From Tetragenococcus muriaticus DSM 15685 (lineage in GTDB: Bacteria > Bacillota > Bacilli > Lactobacillales > Enterococcaceae), in assembly GCF_000423785.1 (NCBI RefSeq), contig NZ_AUIQ01000014.1, positions 1 to 35,620 of the forward strand: a DNA stretch of 35,620 nucleotides, read 5' to 3'. This document shows positions 1-9,686 of the stretch, piece by piece (the stretch's first letter is position 1; the number at the start of each line of letters is the position of its first letter). The notes beneath the pieces were generated by a model, which ran no database searches, was not told the DNA's origin, and saw nothing but the letters and a program-made list of their open reading frames with translations. The position numbers and the translations under genes were made by a program.

Positions 1-93
1 TTCCCCCGAAGGGGAACAGGGGCAGCGTTCGACTTGCATGTATTAGGCACGCCGCCAGCGTTCGTCCTGAGCCAGGATCAAACTCTCATCTTG
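1..93 (-). rRNA. rrs: 16S ribosomal RNA, 5' end only (partial)
   Basis: Read on the minus strand, 76-86 begins the universal 27F-type sequence AGAGTTTGATCCTGGCTCAG, followed by the conserved GGCGGCGTGCCTAATACATG segment and the start of the V1 hairpin (CCCCTTCGGGG). The mature 5' end should lie about 7-8 bases before AGAGTTTG, near 93; the gene runs off the window at base 1. Conserved sequence alone makes the call certain; the exact end is inferred. Confidence 0.97.
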
Positions 94-272
94 AGAATTC
101 GATCGATCAACACACCGTTGATCATTGTGCTCTTCAAACGTTTGCGTTTGTTTGTTTCTTGTGTTTGCCTCTTGAATCGAGACGCCCTACACATTGGTTC
201 GTTGGTTGCTTTGTTCAGTTTTCAAAGGTCTACGTCTTTTGTTCTCTTTGGCGTTGCCGTAGCAACTTTTAT
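94..272 (-). other. pre-16S leader (transcribed spacer)
   Basis: Stretch between the proximal rRNA promoter and the 16S 5' end. At 211-228 the minus strand reads CTTTGAAAACTGAACAAA, the boxA-like sequence found ahead of 16S genes in many Firmicutes and associated with rRNA antitermination. A small hairpin (GTTGC/GCAAC, 253-266) lies close to the inferred start point. Open frames across this stretch have no ribosome-binding site and are not genes. Confidence 0.75.
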
Positions 273-301
273 ATCTTATCAAGAGAATCAGTTATTGTCA
301 A
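273..301 (-). promoter_or_regulatory. rRNA promoter P2 (proximal)
   Basis: Minus strand: -35 TTGACA (301-296), 17-base spacer, -10 TAAGAT (278-273), with A+T-rich sequence upstream. Position about 180 bases before the 16S 5' end fits an rRNA operon promoter. Confidence 0.8.
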
Positions 302-416
302 TAACTTTTTTAGTATTACCTCAATATTTTTAATTCCTTAGTTAAGCGAAATACTCCATTTAATGAGTAACTTAACTATATGTCTTAAAACGTCTGTTTT
401 TTTGAGGACAGGTAAT

Positions 417-445
417 AATATATCAATAAATATAGTTTACGTCAA
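417..445 (-). promoter_or_regulatory. rRNA promoter P1 (distal)
   Basis: Minus strand: -35 TTGACG (445-440), 17-base spacer, -10 TATATT (422-417). It lies 144 bases upstream of P2, giving the tandem promoter layout common for Firmicute rRNA operons. Confidence 0.65.
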
Positions 446-452
446 TAGAAAA

Positions 453-472
453 AACGTTGTAATGCCAACGTT
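453..472. terminator. bidirectional hairpin between rRNA and two-component genes
   Basis: Perfect 7-bp stem AACGTTG/CAACGTT with a 6-base loop, flanked by A and T runs on both sides. It sits just upstream of rRNA P1 and about 160 bases before the divergent regulator promoter, so it may insulate the two units. The role is inferred. Confidence 0.5.
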
Positions 473-635
473 TTTAGTTCATTCGCTTTCGTTTGTTTCG
501 CGCTCGATTTTATTCGCTTTTATCAGTTGTACTCAATAAAAATTCATGTTTTTTCTATAAAATGTTCGTTTTTTCTAGTAATTTCTATTATTCTCTAAAG
601 ATTAAGTGTAAAACTTATCAAATCTTTCTAGTTTT

Positions 636-644
636 TGGTAAAAT
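636..644 (+). promoter_or_regulatory. extended -10 promoter of the response regulator gene
   Basis: TG-G-TAAAAT (TG 636-637, TAAAAT 639-644) is an extended -10; the best -35 (TTATCA, 615-620) is weak. The response regulator ATG follows 40 bases downstream, with AGGAGG at 671-676. Confidence 0.5.
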
Positions 645-683
645 ATAGTTAAAGTTTACCGCTAATCAAGAGGAGGACTCTGA

Positions 684-1373
684 ATGAAAATATTAGTTGC
701 TGACGATGATAAAGAAATTGTTGAATTATTAAGTATTTATTTACACAACGAAGGATACGAACCAATTACAGCTTATGATGGAAAAGAAGTATTATCAAAA
801 ATACGTACTCTATCAGATATAGACCTTGTTATTTTGGACATTATGATGCCAGAATTAGACGGAATGCAAATCGTTAAAACAGTGAGAAAAGAATCTCAAA
901 TTCCCATTATACTATTAACCGCCAAAACTACGGATATGGACAAAATCAAAGGTTTAGTTGCTGGCGCAGATGACTATGTAACTAAACCATTTAACCCCCT
1001 AGAAGTAATGGCACGTGTTAAGTCTTTACTAAGAAGAACCCAAACACAAGTATCTTCAGAACAACCAGATATACTAGAAATCAGTTCACTTGTTATTGAC
1101 CGTGATTCTCATGAAGTCAAGACCATTAGTGGAAAACAGATACAATTGACTGCGTTAGAATTTGGCATCCTTTATTTATTAGCTTCACATCCAAATCGAG
1201 TTTTTAGTGCTGATGAAATTTTTGAACGAGTTTGGAAACAGGAAAGTGTTGTTTCAGCAAAAACAGTCATGGTCCACGTCAGTCATTTACGCGATAAAAT
1301 CGAAGAAGCCACTGACGGAGAAAAGATTATCCAAACCGTGTGGGGAGTTGGCTACAAGATTGATGCGAAATAA
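684..1373 (+). CDS. OmpR-family response regulator (VanR-like)
   Basis: A 229-residue DNA-binding response regulator, expected to be phosphorylated by the kinase encoded next. The receiver domain (about 1-120) shows the acidic pocket DDD at 7-9, the phosphoacceptor Asp52 in LVILDIMMPELDG, Thr79 and Lys101 in TKPFNP. The C-terminal winged helix (about 130-228) ends in the usual VWGVGYKI segment. Start ATG has AGGAGG 7 bases upstream. The gene overlaps the kinase gene by 11 bases, implying coupled translation. Sequence style is that of the VanR/PhoP branch, but there are no vanH/A/X genes here, so a glycopeptide-resistance role should not be read from the resemblance. The stimulus and targets are unknown. 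Confidence 0.93.
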   Translation: MKILVADDDKEIVELLSIYLHNEGYEPITAYDGKEVLSKIRTLSDIDLVILDIMMPELDGMQIVKTVRKESQIPIILLTAKTTDMDKIKGLVAGADDYVTKPFNPLEVMARVKSLLRRTQTQVSSEQPDILEISSLVIDRDSHEVKTISGKQIQLTALEFGILYLLASHPNRVFSADEIFERVWKQESVVSAKTVMVHVSHLRDKIEEATDGEKIIQTVWGVGYKIDAK

Positions 1374-2532
1374 AAAAGAACCAAAAAAAAGAATTACTCT
1401 GACATCAAAAGAAATTAGCGAGCTATTTGTTGAAGCAATTATTACTATTATTTTATTAGTAATTGTCAACATTACAATACTGATCGTACTTTCTTCTATA
1501 ATAAGTAATACTCCGGCATTAAATGAAGCAGTATTTGAATCACGAACCAGTTTTGTAAGAAACTTCAATACAGATATTTTTCTTAATGGTAAGAAGCTTT
1601 TGTTCCCCGTTTTACTTATTTTAGATGGCATTTTTTTATACTGGCGTTTGATTCGACGTTATCGACAAATGCAGCAACGGCACATTATAAGCGAACTGCA
1701 TTACATCGCAAACGGTCACTACGATCATCGTATTCCTTTTGAATTACGTGGAGATTTAGCGCGGTTAGTTGATAGTATTAATGGTTTAGTTGATAGTACG
1801 GCGACAGCCATTGAAGAAGAACGTCGTATTGAAAAATCAAAGGATGAATTGATAACAAACATTAGTCACGATATCAGAACACCTTTAACTTCTATTATCG
1901 GTTACTTAGGATTGATTGAAGACCGACAGTATCATTCTGAAGAAGATCTATTAAAATACACACACACAGCGTTTCTTAAAACAAAACAAATGAAGGCTCT
2001 TGTAGATGACTTATTTGAGTATACTAAAGCGCGCCAACCAAGTAATCCGGTTAACTTAACAACTTTTGATATGGTCCAACTAGTGGAACAACTAGCTGCT
2101 GACTTTGAGCTTGAAGCTCGTAACAATGGAATTACTATCGAAACTGTTGCGCAGCCACAACAACTTCTAATGGAAGGCGACACCGAAAAATTAGTTCGTG
2201 TGTTTAATAATCTTCTTTCAAACGCTTTAAAATATGGAAAAGATGCTGATAAAATTATCATTCAACTTGAGAAAACGGGAACTGAAGCTGTTATTTCTGT
2301 AAAAAATAACGGACAAATGATTCCTAAACAATCCCTAGATTCTTTATTTGACCGTTTTTATCGCGTAGAAGAATCACGTTCTCAAGAAACTGGAGGTACT
2401 GGGTTAGGCTTAGCGATTGCTCAAAGCATCATTGCTTCGCATGGAGGTTATATTTATGCGAAATCCAATCCTGATTGGACCTCTTTTATCATTCATTTGC
2501 CACTTACTAGCAATAATCAAACGACCAGTTGA
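1363..2532 (+). CDS. membrane sensor histidine kinase (VanS-like)
   Basis: A 389-residue kinase, partner of the preceding regulator. Two membrane segments (about 24-48 and 79-98) enclose a short external loop of about 30 residues, so sensing may occur in or near the membrane. A HAMP-like linker leads to HisKA with phospho-accepting His169 in ITNISHDIRTPLTS, then HATPase_c with the N box (NNLLSNALKYG), a VanS-style G1 region (VKNNGQMIP) and the G2 box GGTGLGLAI. I start at ATG 1363, overlapping the regulator stop; upstream extension in this frame would be antisense-quality sequence inside the regulator. GGGGAG at 1342-1347 is a distant ribosome-binding site, so in-frame TTG 1348 or 1360 cannot be excluded. 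The serS promoter overlaps the stop codon. Confidence 0.92.
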   Translation: MRNKKEPKKRITLTSKEISELFVEAIITIILLVIVNITILIVLSSIISNTPALNEAVFESRTSFVRNFNTDIFLNGKKLLFPVLLILDGIFLYWRLIRRYRQMQQRHIISELHYIANGHYDHRIPFELRGDLARLVDSINGLVDSTATAIEEERRIEKSKDELITNISHDIRTPLTSIIGYLGLIEDRQYHSEEDLLKYTHTAFLKTKQMKALVDDLFEYTKARQPSNPVNLTTFDMVQLVEQLAADFELEARNNGITIETVAQPQQLLMEGDTEKLVRVFNNLLSNALKYGKDADKIIIQLEKTGTEAVISVKNNGQMIPKQSLDSLFDRFYRVEESRSQETGGTGLGLAIAQSIIASHGGYIYAKSNPDWTSFIIHLPLTSNNQTTS

Positions 2533-2557
2533 CGAAAACTTTTTTTTCAGCTATGCT
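2529..2557 (+). promoter_or_regulatory. serS promoter
   Basis: TTGACG (2529-2534), 17-base spacer, TATGCT (2552-2557). It overlaps the kinase stop codon and starts the T-box leader at about 2564. Confidence 0.65.
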
Positions 2558-2563
2558 AAATGC

Positions 2564-2790
2564 ATCATATCAATACACAGAAAACCTAGTACATGATTTT
2601 GACCTTTCAGAGAGCTGATGTTTGCTGTGAATCAGTAGGAAAAATGATGGAATCCAGTTTTTAATGTTTCTTTTAATAAAGAACCTATACTCTTTGGTTA
2701 CAAGAGACAAGTGCGGTTAATAACCGAACTTGGGTGGCACCGCGAACTATTTCGTCCCAAGCAAATAAGCTTGGGGCGGAATAGTTTTTT
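2564..2790 (+). promoter_or_regulatory. serine T-box riboswitch (serS leader)
   Basis: A tRNA-sensing leader that controls serS by transcription antitermination. AGAGAG at 2609-2614 marks stem I. GGAATCCAG around 2649-2657 places UCC (Ser) at the specifier position 2653-2655. The T-box core GGGTGGCACCGCG spans 2732-2744; its TGGC bulge (2734-2737) can pair with the GCCA 3' end expected for tRNA-Ser. The terminator stem runs from about 2745 to 2784 (AACTATTTCGTCCCAAG with CTTGGGGCGGAATAGTT) and ends in a T run. Uncharged tRNA-Ser would favour the antiterminator and serS expression. Start and specifier are read by eye. Confidence 0.92.
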
Positions 2791-2818
2791 ATTATATAAT
2801 TTTTGAGGAGGAAGACTA

Positions 2819-4090
2819 TTGTTAGCCATTAAAACAATTCGAGAAAACTTTGAAACAGTTAAAGAAAAATTACAAACACGAGGAGTTGCTGAAGAAACAT
2901 TAACAGAATTTCTTCAATTAGATAAAGAGCGACGTCGTTTATTAGTTGAATCAGAAGAAAAGAAAAAATATCGAAACAACGTATCGGAAAACATCGCCCA
3001 AGCCAAACGTAACCAAGAAGATACCACAGAACAGATCGCTGAAATGCGTGAAGTTGGAAGTGAAATTAAAGAATTGGATAAAGAAATTACAACGATTGAT
3101 GAAAAATTAAATACGATAGCGACAACTTTGCCTAACCTCCCCCATGATAGTGTTCCTATAGGAGAAGATGAAGAAGATAATGTAGAAGTACGAAAATGGA
3201 ATGAGCCTCGCTCTTTTGATTTTGAACCAAAAAATCATTGGGAAATCGCCGAAAACTTAGATATACTTGATTTTGAGCGCGGTGCAAAAGTAGCTGGTAG
3301 TCGTTTTGTTTACTATAAGGGGCTAGGCGCTCGATTAGAACGCGCTTTATATAATTTTATGCTTGATCAACATATATACGATCAAGGGTATACAGAAATG
3401 ATCCCCCCTTACACCGTAAATAAGCAAGCAATGTTTGGATCTGGACAGTTCCCTAAATTTACTGAAGACGTTTTTCAATTGGAAAATAGTGACCTAACGC
3501 TCATTCCTACAGCTGAAGTTCCTTTAGTAAATTATTATAGTCATGAAATTTTAAATGAAGACCAATTACCAGTTTACTTTACTGCATTAAGTCCAGCTTT
3601 TCGTTCAGAAGCTGGTAGTGCTGGACGTGACACCAGAGGACTCATTCGCTTACATCAATTCAATAAGGTAGAGATGGTTAAATTTTCAGATGAAAAACAT
3701 TCCTACGATGAACTAGAGAAAATGACCGCAGATGCAGAAGACATTTTGCAAAAACTAGGCCTTTCTTATCGTGTAATCACTCTATCAACAGGGGATATGG
3801 GCTTTTCAGCCGCAAAAACTTATGATTTGGAAGTATGGATCCCTGCACAAAATATGTATAGAGAAATTAGTTCTTGCTCGAACTGCGAAGATTTCCAAGC
3901 ACGTCGGGCTATGGTTCGTTACCGTGATACAGATGAAAAATTACATTATGCCCACACATTAAACGGTTCAGGGCTTGCTGTCGGACGCACAGTGGCTGCC
4001 ATTCTAGAAAATTATCAAAACGCTGACGGTACTGTAACGATCCCTGAAGTTCTGGTACCTTACATGGGTGGCATGACTAAAATTAGTTAA
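2819..4090 (+). CDS. serS: seryl-tRNA synthetase
   Basis: Class II synthetase charging tRNA-Ser, 423 residues, full length for the bacterial enzyme. The N-terminal part (about 28-110) is the charged coiled-coil arm that grips the long variable arm of tRNA-Ser. Motif 2 appears as [21 protein letters not shown]-type sequence (about 260-280) and motif 3 as [17 protein letters not shown] near the C-terminus. The start is TTG, chosen because AGGAGG lies at 2806-2811, 7 bases upstream, and the N-terminus [11 protein letters not shown] matches the family. Expression is under the T-box just upstream. It converges on guaB, with a terminator-like repeat between them. Confidence 0.97.
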   Translation: MLAIKTIRENFETVKEKLQTRGVAEETLTEFLQLDKERRRLLVESEEKKKYRNNVSENIAQAKRNQEDTTEQIAEMREVGSEIKELDKEITTIDEKLNTIATTLPNLPHDSVPIGEDEEDNVEVRKWNEPRSFDFEPKNHWEIAENLDILDFERGAKVAGSRFVYYKGLGARLERALYNFMLDQHIYDQGYTEMIPPYTVNKQAMFGSGQFPKFTEDVFQLENSDLTLIPTAEVPLVNYYSHEILNEDQLPVYFTALSPAFRSEAGSAGRDTRGLIRLHQFNKVEMVKFSDEKHSYDELEKMTADAEDILQKLGLSYRVITLSTGDMGFSAAKTYDLEVWIPAQNMYREISSCSNCEDFQARRAMVRYRDTDEKLHYAHTLNGSGLAVGRTVAAILENYQNADGTVTIPEVLVPYMGGMTKIS

Positions 4091-4121
4091 AAAGAAAAAA
4101 TAGAATATAAACTTCTTTAAT

Positions 4122-4206
4122 AAAAAATCCGAACTGTATAGATAAGATTCTCTTCGTAAAACCTGCTCAAAAGCGGGGAGAAACTTTCTATAGTTCGGAA
4201 TTTTTA
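4122..4206. repeat. terminator-like intergenic repeat, copy 1 (serS/guaB)
   Basis: Long imperfect inverted repeat: TCCGAACTGTATAGA (4128-4142) pairs with TCTATAGTTCGGA (4187-4199) with a one-base bulge, flanked by A and T runs, so it can terminate both serS and guaB. Inside is a second hairpin, CCTGCT/AGCGGG (4162-4177). The inner part and right arm (ACCTGCT, GGAGAAA, TCTATAGTTCG) recur near 11.55 kb, and the outer arms recur near 18.63-18.72 kb. Confidence 0.75.
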
Positions 4207-4231
4207 TCTTATTTGACCCTAGCCTTTTTCC

Positions 4232-5743
<1,512 letters not shown>

Positions 5744-5747
5744 TTAG

Positions 5748-5760
5748 TGGAAATTTTCCA
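5748..5760. promoter_or_regulatory. palindrome in the guaB leader
   Basis: TGGAAA-T-TTTCCA is a perfect 13-base dyad about 35 bases before the guaB ATG, inside the inferred 5' untranslated region. It could be an operator or an mRNA hairpin; no known regulator motif is recognised. Confidence 0.35.
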
Positions 5761-5799
5761 TCACTACTAGCTAACCCCACCAAATATTTTATTTTAATG

Positions 5800-5828
5800 A
5801 AAATAGCAAAATTTACCCATGAAGTCAA
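5800..5828 (-). promoter_or_regulatory. guaB promoter
   Basis: Minus strand: TTGACT (5828-5823), 17-base spacer, TATTTT (5805-5800) preceded by TGC as an extended -10. This predicts a leader of about 77 bases. Confidence 0.65.
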
Positions 5829-5847
5829 CTACTTTATCTTTTATCAT

Positions 5848-5881
5848 AAAAAAACAAAGACCCTCATGAAGAGTCCTTGTT
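5848..5881 (-). terminator. terminator after the DUF1129 gene
   Basis: Stem AACAAAGACCCT (5853-5864) with AGAGTCCTTGTT (5870-5881), followed on the minus strand by a T run (5854-5848). It lies directly after the stop codon at 5885. Confidence 0.75.
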
Positions 5882-5884
5882 CGT

Positions 5885-6583
5885 TTACTTTCTAGGCATC
5901 GATAAGCTGCCAACAATATTGTATTTCTTCTTCAAATAATAACGAAGCAATAAAGCAGCGCCTCCGAGAAGAACCAAAAAGAACGGATCTAGTACTGGAT
6001 TAATTGCGCCTGGCAATAAGGCGGATAACGAAATCACTGCTGTCCATACAAAAAAAGAAGCGATTAAAATCAATATTGATTTCCATAACTTGGGCCGTTG
6101 ACTTTTATCAGCTCCCGGGCGTTCATATTGATACATATACTTGTACATTAAATAAAAGACCCAGCCACCAACCATTGCCATTAAAATTAATGTAATAATC
6201 CCATAAACTTGATTATTTTGATTAGAAAATAACCCTATGATCCCCATCATTAATCCAAAGACACCTAAAATCAATAACGTATTATCTACCCACATTAAAA
6301 CTGGGTTCGTCGTATTATCTTGATTGTTACTTGGCGTAGCTAAAATTTGTTCCGTTCGTTCTGAAACCGTTCCATAAAGTTGTCGAGCTGTACGGCCAGT
6401 GCTTTGCTCCTGCACTAACACTGGTAACATCTCATGTAGAGCTTGTACTTTTTCTTCTTCTGAGAGATTCGCAGCATCAAGCGCCTTATTCAAATCAAAA
6501 ATATACTGTTGATTTCTTTTCGTTAATTTTTGTTCCCATTCACGATTTTCTGCCGCATACTCTCGCAGCTTTTCTGCTTCCAT
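5885..6583 (-). CDS. DUF1129-type integral membrane protein
   Basis: A 232-residue protein with a soluble, charged N-terminal half (about 1-90, predicted helical, rich in Glu/Gln/Lys) and four hydrophobic segments in the C-terminal half (about 97-117, 125-147, 165-190 and 197-213). This shape and its place beside ychF fit the DUF1129 family of Lactobacillales; no function is established. Start ATG 6583 follows a GGGAG about 11 bases upstream. It is separated from ychF by 86 bases and ends at a strong terminator, so it may be the last gene of the rsmG-parAB-ychF transcript or have its own start. The family call is from recognition, not alignment. Confidence 0.72.
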   Translation of the reverse strand: MEAEKLREYAAENREWEQKLTKRNQQYIFDLNKALDAANLSEEEKVQALHEMLPVLVQEQSTGRTARQLYGTVSERTEQILATPSNNQDNTTNPVLMWVDNTLLILGVFGLMMGIIGLFSNQNNQVYGIITLILMAMVGGWVFYLMYKYMYQYERPGADKSQRPKLWKSILILIASFFVWTAVISLSALLPGAINPVLDPFFLVLLGGAALLLRYYLKKKYNIVGSLSMPRK

Positions 6584-6669
6584 GGTCTTTGTTTCTCCCT
6601 TCTTGCCTGATCAAACAAGCATTTGACAAGAGTTATTCTAACATAGTTCATACCTGTTGTAATAGTTTA

Positions 6670-7770
6670 TTATACATTGAAACGAAATAACATGACATCG
6701 CCATCTTGGACGACATAGTCCTTACCTTCCAAACGAACACGTCCTGCTTCTTTAGCAGCATGCATACTTTCATACTTATCAAGATCTGTAAAAGATACCG
6801 TTTCTGCACGAATAAATCCACGTTCAAAATCGGAATGGATGATTCCTGCAGCTTGTGGAGCTTTAATGCCCTTATTAAATGTCCAAGCGCGAACTTCTGG
6901 TTCGCCAGCAGTAAAATAAGTCGCCAATCCCATTAAATTAAATGAAGCACGAATCAACTGATCTAGCCCGCTTTCCTTAATCCCTAGATCTTCTAGAAAT
7001 TCTGCCTTATCCTCGTCATCTAACTCAGCAATTTCTTCTTCGATTTGAGCACAAACGGTAATAACTTCTGCATTTTCTGTAGCTGCAAAGTCTTGTACTT
7101 TTTGCACATAAGGATTATTTGTTGGATCTTGTACATCTTCTTCTGCCACATTAGCTACATATAAAATAGGCTTAATAGTTAACAAGAAAAGATCCTTTAC
7201 AATAGGTTGCTCTTCTTCAGAAAACTCAATGGTTCGTGCTGATTTTCCTGCTTCTAAAGTGGATTTAATCTTATCTAAAACAGCTAATTCAGCTATAGCT
7301 TCTTTATCTTTTGTTTTAGCTACTTTTTCAACGCGATTATATCGCTTGTTTACTGTTTCCAAATCAGCTAAAATTAACTCTAAATTAATGGTTTCGATAT
7401 CAGCTAAAGGATCAATTTGCCCTTCTACGTGAGTGATATTCTCATCTTCAAAGCAGCGGACCACATGACATATCGCATCTACTTGTCGAATATGACTTAA
7501 AAATTGGTTCCCAAGGCCTTCCCCTTCACTTGCTCCTTTAACAATACCAGCAATATCAGTAAATTCAAATGTTGCAGGGGTCGTTTTTTGAGGCTGAAAC
7601 AAATCAGTTAACCGTTGCAAGCGCCGATCAGGTACTTCTACCATCCCTACGTTGGGATCAATCGTTGCAAAAGGATAATTTGCTGCTTCTGCCCCAGCTT
7701 TTGTAATTGCGTTAAACAAAGTGGACTTTCCTACATTAGGTAATCCAACAATTCCAGCAGTTAATGCCAT
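6670..7770 (-). CDS. ychF: YchF/OLA1-family nucleotide-binding protein
   Basis: A 366-residue Obg-related P-loop NTPase, a family known to bind the ribosome and, unusually, to prefer ATP. The G1 loop GLPNVGKST covers about residues 9-17, and FEFTDIAGIVKGASEGEGLGNQFL carries G3 (DIAG). A coiled-coil insert lies in the middle (about 130-200) and the C-terminal TGS domain (about 280-364) ends YVVQDGDVMLFRFNV as usual. Length is standard. It starts 6 bases after the DUF951 stop, so the two are co-transcribed with parAB. Confidence 0.95.
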   Translation of the reverse strand: MALTAGIVGLPNVGKSTLFNAITKAGAEAANYPFATIDPNVGMVEVPDRRLQRLTDLFQPQKTTPATFEFTDIAGIVKGASEGEGLGNQFLSHIRQVDAICHVVRCFEDENITHVEGQIDPLADIETINLELILADLETVNKRYNRVEKVAKTKDKEAIAELAVLDKIKSTLEAGKSARTIEFSEEEQPIVKDLFLLTIKPILYVANVAEEDVQDPTNNPYVQKVQDFAATENAEVITVCAQIEEEIAELDDEDKAEFLEDLGIKESGLDQLIRASFNLMGLATYFTAGEPEVRAWTFNKGIKAPQAAGIIHSDFERGFIRAETVSFTDLDKYESMHAAKEAGRVRLEGKDYVVQDGDVMLFRFNV

Positions 7771-7776
7771 CTACTC

Positions 7777-7965
7777 TCACTCTTCCTTTTTCTTTTCAAT
7801 AACCTTTTTCATTTTCTTTTCAAACTCACGACGTGTCATCATGACAATGTGCCCACAATTTTCACATTTTATCTTAATGTCAGCTCCCATGCGTATGATT
7901 TGCCATCGATTAGTCTGACAAGCATGAGGCTTTTTCATTTCTACAGTATCACCTAAGTCATACAT
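7777..7965 (-). CDS. DUF951-family small zinc-finger-like protein
   Basis: A 62-residue protein with MYDLGDTVEMKKPHACQTN at the start and a CENCGH motif. His/Cys in PHAC plus the CxxC pair could coordinate a metal, and the tail is basic and lysine-rich, fitting nucleic-acid binding. This is the DUF951 family usually found next to ychF and parB in Firmicutes; its function is not known. I choose ATG 7965 because AAGGAG lies 7 bases upstream; an ATG 6 bases earlier is too close to it. The gene starts inside the parB stop region, so translation is probably coupled. Confidence 0.85.
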   Translation of the reverse strand: MYDLGDTVEMKKPHACQTNRWQIIRMGADIKIKCENCGHIVMMTRREFEKKMKKVIEKKKEE

Positions 7966-7979
7966 AAGCATTCTCCTTA

Positions 7980-8867
7980 TCATTCTTCATCAAAATGAAT
8001 ATTTAAAATGTCCAATATACGCGTCAAATCATTTTGCGATAAATAATCGATCTCGATTTTTCCTTTTCCTTTTCTTTCTTTAATTTGTACACTAGTCCCA
8101 AACTTGTCCATCAAACGATCTTCACTTTCTCGTAAATAGTAAGGTTTTTCTTTCACCACACGAGGAACTTTTTTCTTATCTTTGACTTCATTTGCGTCTA
8201 TAACCAATTGTTCTAATTGCCGAACAGTCAAATTTTCTTTCACACAACGGTTGGCAAGCTTTAACATCTGCTCTTTATCCTTCAATCCCAATAAAGTTCG
8301 AGCTTGTCCCATAGATAATCGATCTTCTTGTACCATTTCTTTTACTAATTTTGGCAAAGTTAATAGGCGTAAATAATTAGCAATATAAGGACGACTTTTA
8401 CCTAAGCGTTCAGCGACTTCTGCTTGAGTCAAATGAAGATTATTCATTAACATCTCGTAAGCTTCTGCTTCTTCTAAGGGATTCAAATCTTCCCGCTGTA
8501 AGTTTTCTAAAACAGCCACTTGCATCATTGCTTCTTCGTCAAAATCACGAATGATCGCAGGAATTGTTTCTCTTTTGGCTAATTTAGAAGCTCGGAAACG
8601 ACGCTCTCCTGCAATGATTTCATATCCCTTTACTGTCGATTTACGTACAATAATAGGTTGAAAGACCCCTGATTTTTCAATCGAATTCGCTAATTCTTGC
8701 AACGATTTTTCTTCAAATGTTTTCCTCGGTTGATAAGGATTCGGACGTAACTCATTTAATGAAAGTTCAACGATTTTTTCCGTTGCTACGTCTACCTCTT
8801 CAATATCTGACAGATCTTGAAACAATGCGTTAATTCCCTTTCCCAAACTTTTATTTTGCTTTTTCAC
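7980..8867 (-). CDS. parB: chromosome-partitioning protein ParB
   Basis: Centromere-binding CTPase clamp that loads at parS sites and recruits SMC; 295 residues. The N-terminal CTP-binding domain has NPYQPRK and the signature GERRFRA (87-93). The central helix-turn-helix (about 145-172, LTQAEVAERLGKSRPYIANYLRLL) reads parS, and the C-terminal 45 residues form the dimer domain. The start is GTG, 17 bases inside parA, with AGGAAG just upstream. A near-consensus parS lies at 11473-11488. No noc paralogue is present between rsmG and parA, unlike Bacillus subtilis. Confidence 0.96.
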   Translation of the reverse strand: MKKQNKSLGKGINALFQDLSDIEEVDVATEKIVELSLNELRPNPYQPRKTFEEKSLQELANSIEKSGVFQPIIVRKSTVKGYEIIAGERRFRASKLAKRETIPAIIRDFDEEAMMQVAVLENLQREDLNPLEEAEAYEMLMNNLHLTQAEVAERLGKSRPYIANYLRLLTLPKLVKEMVQEDRLSMGQARTLLGLKDKEQMLKLANRCVKENLTVRQLEQLVIDANEVKDKKKVPRVVKEKPYYLRESEDRLMDKFGTSVQIKERKGKGKIEIDYLSQNDLTRILDILNIHFDEE

Positions 8868-9621
8868 GAACCAACACTTCCTTTGCTAATGCTTGATAGA
8901 CCTCAGAACCCTTGGACCGTAAATCATAATCAACGATAGATAATCCGTGACTAGGGGCTTCAGATAGACGAACGTTTCTTGGAATAATCGTATGATAGAC
9001 CTTTTCTTGGAAATAACGGCGAACTTCTTCAACAACTTCTACACCTAGATTAGTACGGGCATCATACATGGTTAACAAAACACCTTCGATTTCCAATTCG
9101 GGATTAAAATGCTTTTGTACCAAACGTACAGTATTTAATAATTGACTCAAACCTTCTAAAGCATAGTATTCACACTGAACAGGGATCAAAATGGCATCGC
9201 TAGCTGTAAATGCATTAATGGTTAAATGCCCTAATGAAGGAGGGCAATCAATCAAAATAAAATCATATTGATCTTTAATATCATTAATCGCTGTTCGCAA
9301 ACGAGACTCTCTAGCCATTAACGAAGTTAGCTCAATTTCTGCTCCTGCCAATTGGAGAGTCGCTGGGACAACATCCAAGTTGGAGCGAGTACTAGGTAAT
9401 ATAGTATTTTCGATATTAATTTCATTAATTAATACATCATAAACATCCTGTACTACATCAGGTTTGCGTATGCCTACACCACTTGTCGCATTCCCTTGCG
9501 CATCGATATCTACTAGTAAAACTTTTTTTCCTAAATAAGCCAAACACGCGCCTAAACTAACCGCGGTAGTCGATTTACCAACACCGCCTTTTTGGTTTGC
9601 CACAGAAATAATACGAGCCAT
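8851..9621 (-). CDS. parA: chromosome-partitioning ATPase ParA (Soj)
   Basis: A 256-residue deviant Walker ATPase that works with ParB in origin segregation and, in Bacillus, modulates DnaA. The Walker A' motif KGGVGKST sits at 11-18, the switch I Asp is in VDIDAQGN, and Walker B is LIDCPPSLG. It is the small chromosomal type without an N-terminal DNA-binding domain. Start ATG 9621 (MARIISVANQKGG) is chosen over the longer frame from 9669 because GAGGAGG lies 8 bases upstream. It overlaps parB and follows rsmG by 65 bases. Confidence 0.96.
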   Translation of the reverse strand: MARIISVANQKGGVGKSTTAVSLGACLAYLGKKVLLVDIDAQGNATSGVGIRKPDVVQDVYDVLINEINIENTILPSTRSNLDVVPATLQLAGAEIELTSLMARESRLRTAINDIKDQYDFILIDCPPSLGHLTINAFTASDAILIPVQCEYYALEGLSQLLNTVRLVQKHFNPELEIEGVLLTMYDARTNLGVEVVEEVRRYFQEKVYHTIIPRNVRLSEAPSHGLSIVDYDLRSKGSEVYQALAKEVLVREKAK

Positions 9622-9686
9622 AAAAACTTTCCTCCTCAATAGAGGCTGGTAAAGGAGAAATTCCCTCACACCTTGCCTTTAAATGA

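Noticed and set aside
34-341. Plus-strand open frames across the 16S 5' end and leader
   Set aside because: They lie antisense to rRNA and its leader, lack ribosome-binding sites and have no protein-like composition.
1207-1362. N-terminal extension of the histidine kinase gene back to 1207
   Set aside because: It lies inside the regulator gene in another frame; the kinase N-terminus fits ATG 1363 at the gene overlap.
684-2532. Vancomycin-resistance regulation
   Set aside because: Only the two-component pair resembles VanRS; no vanH, ligase, vanX or vanY gene is in the window.
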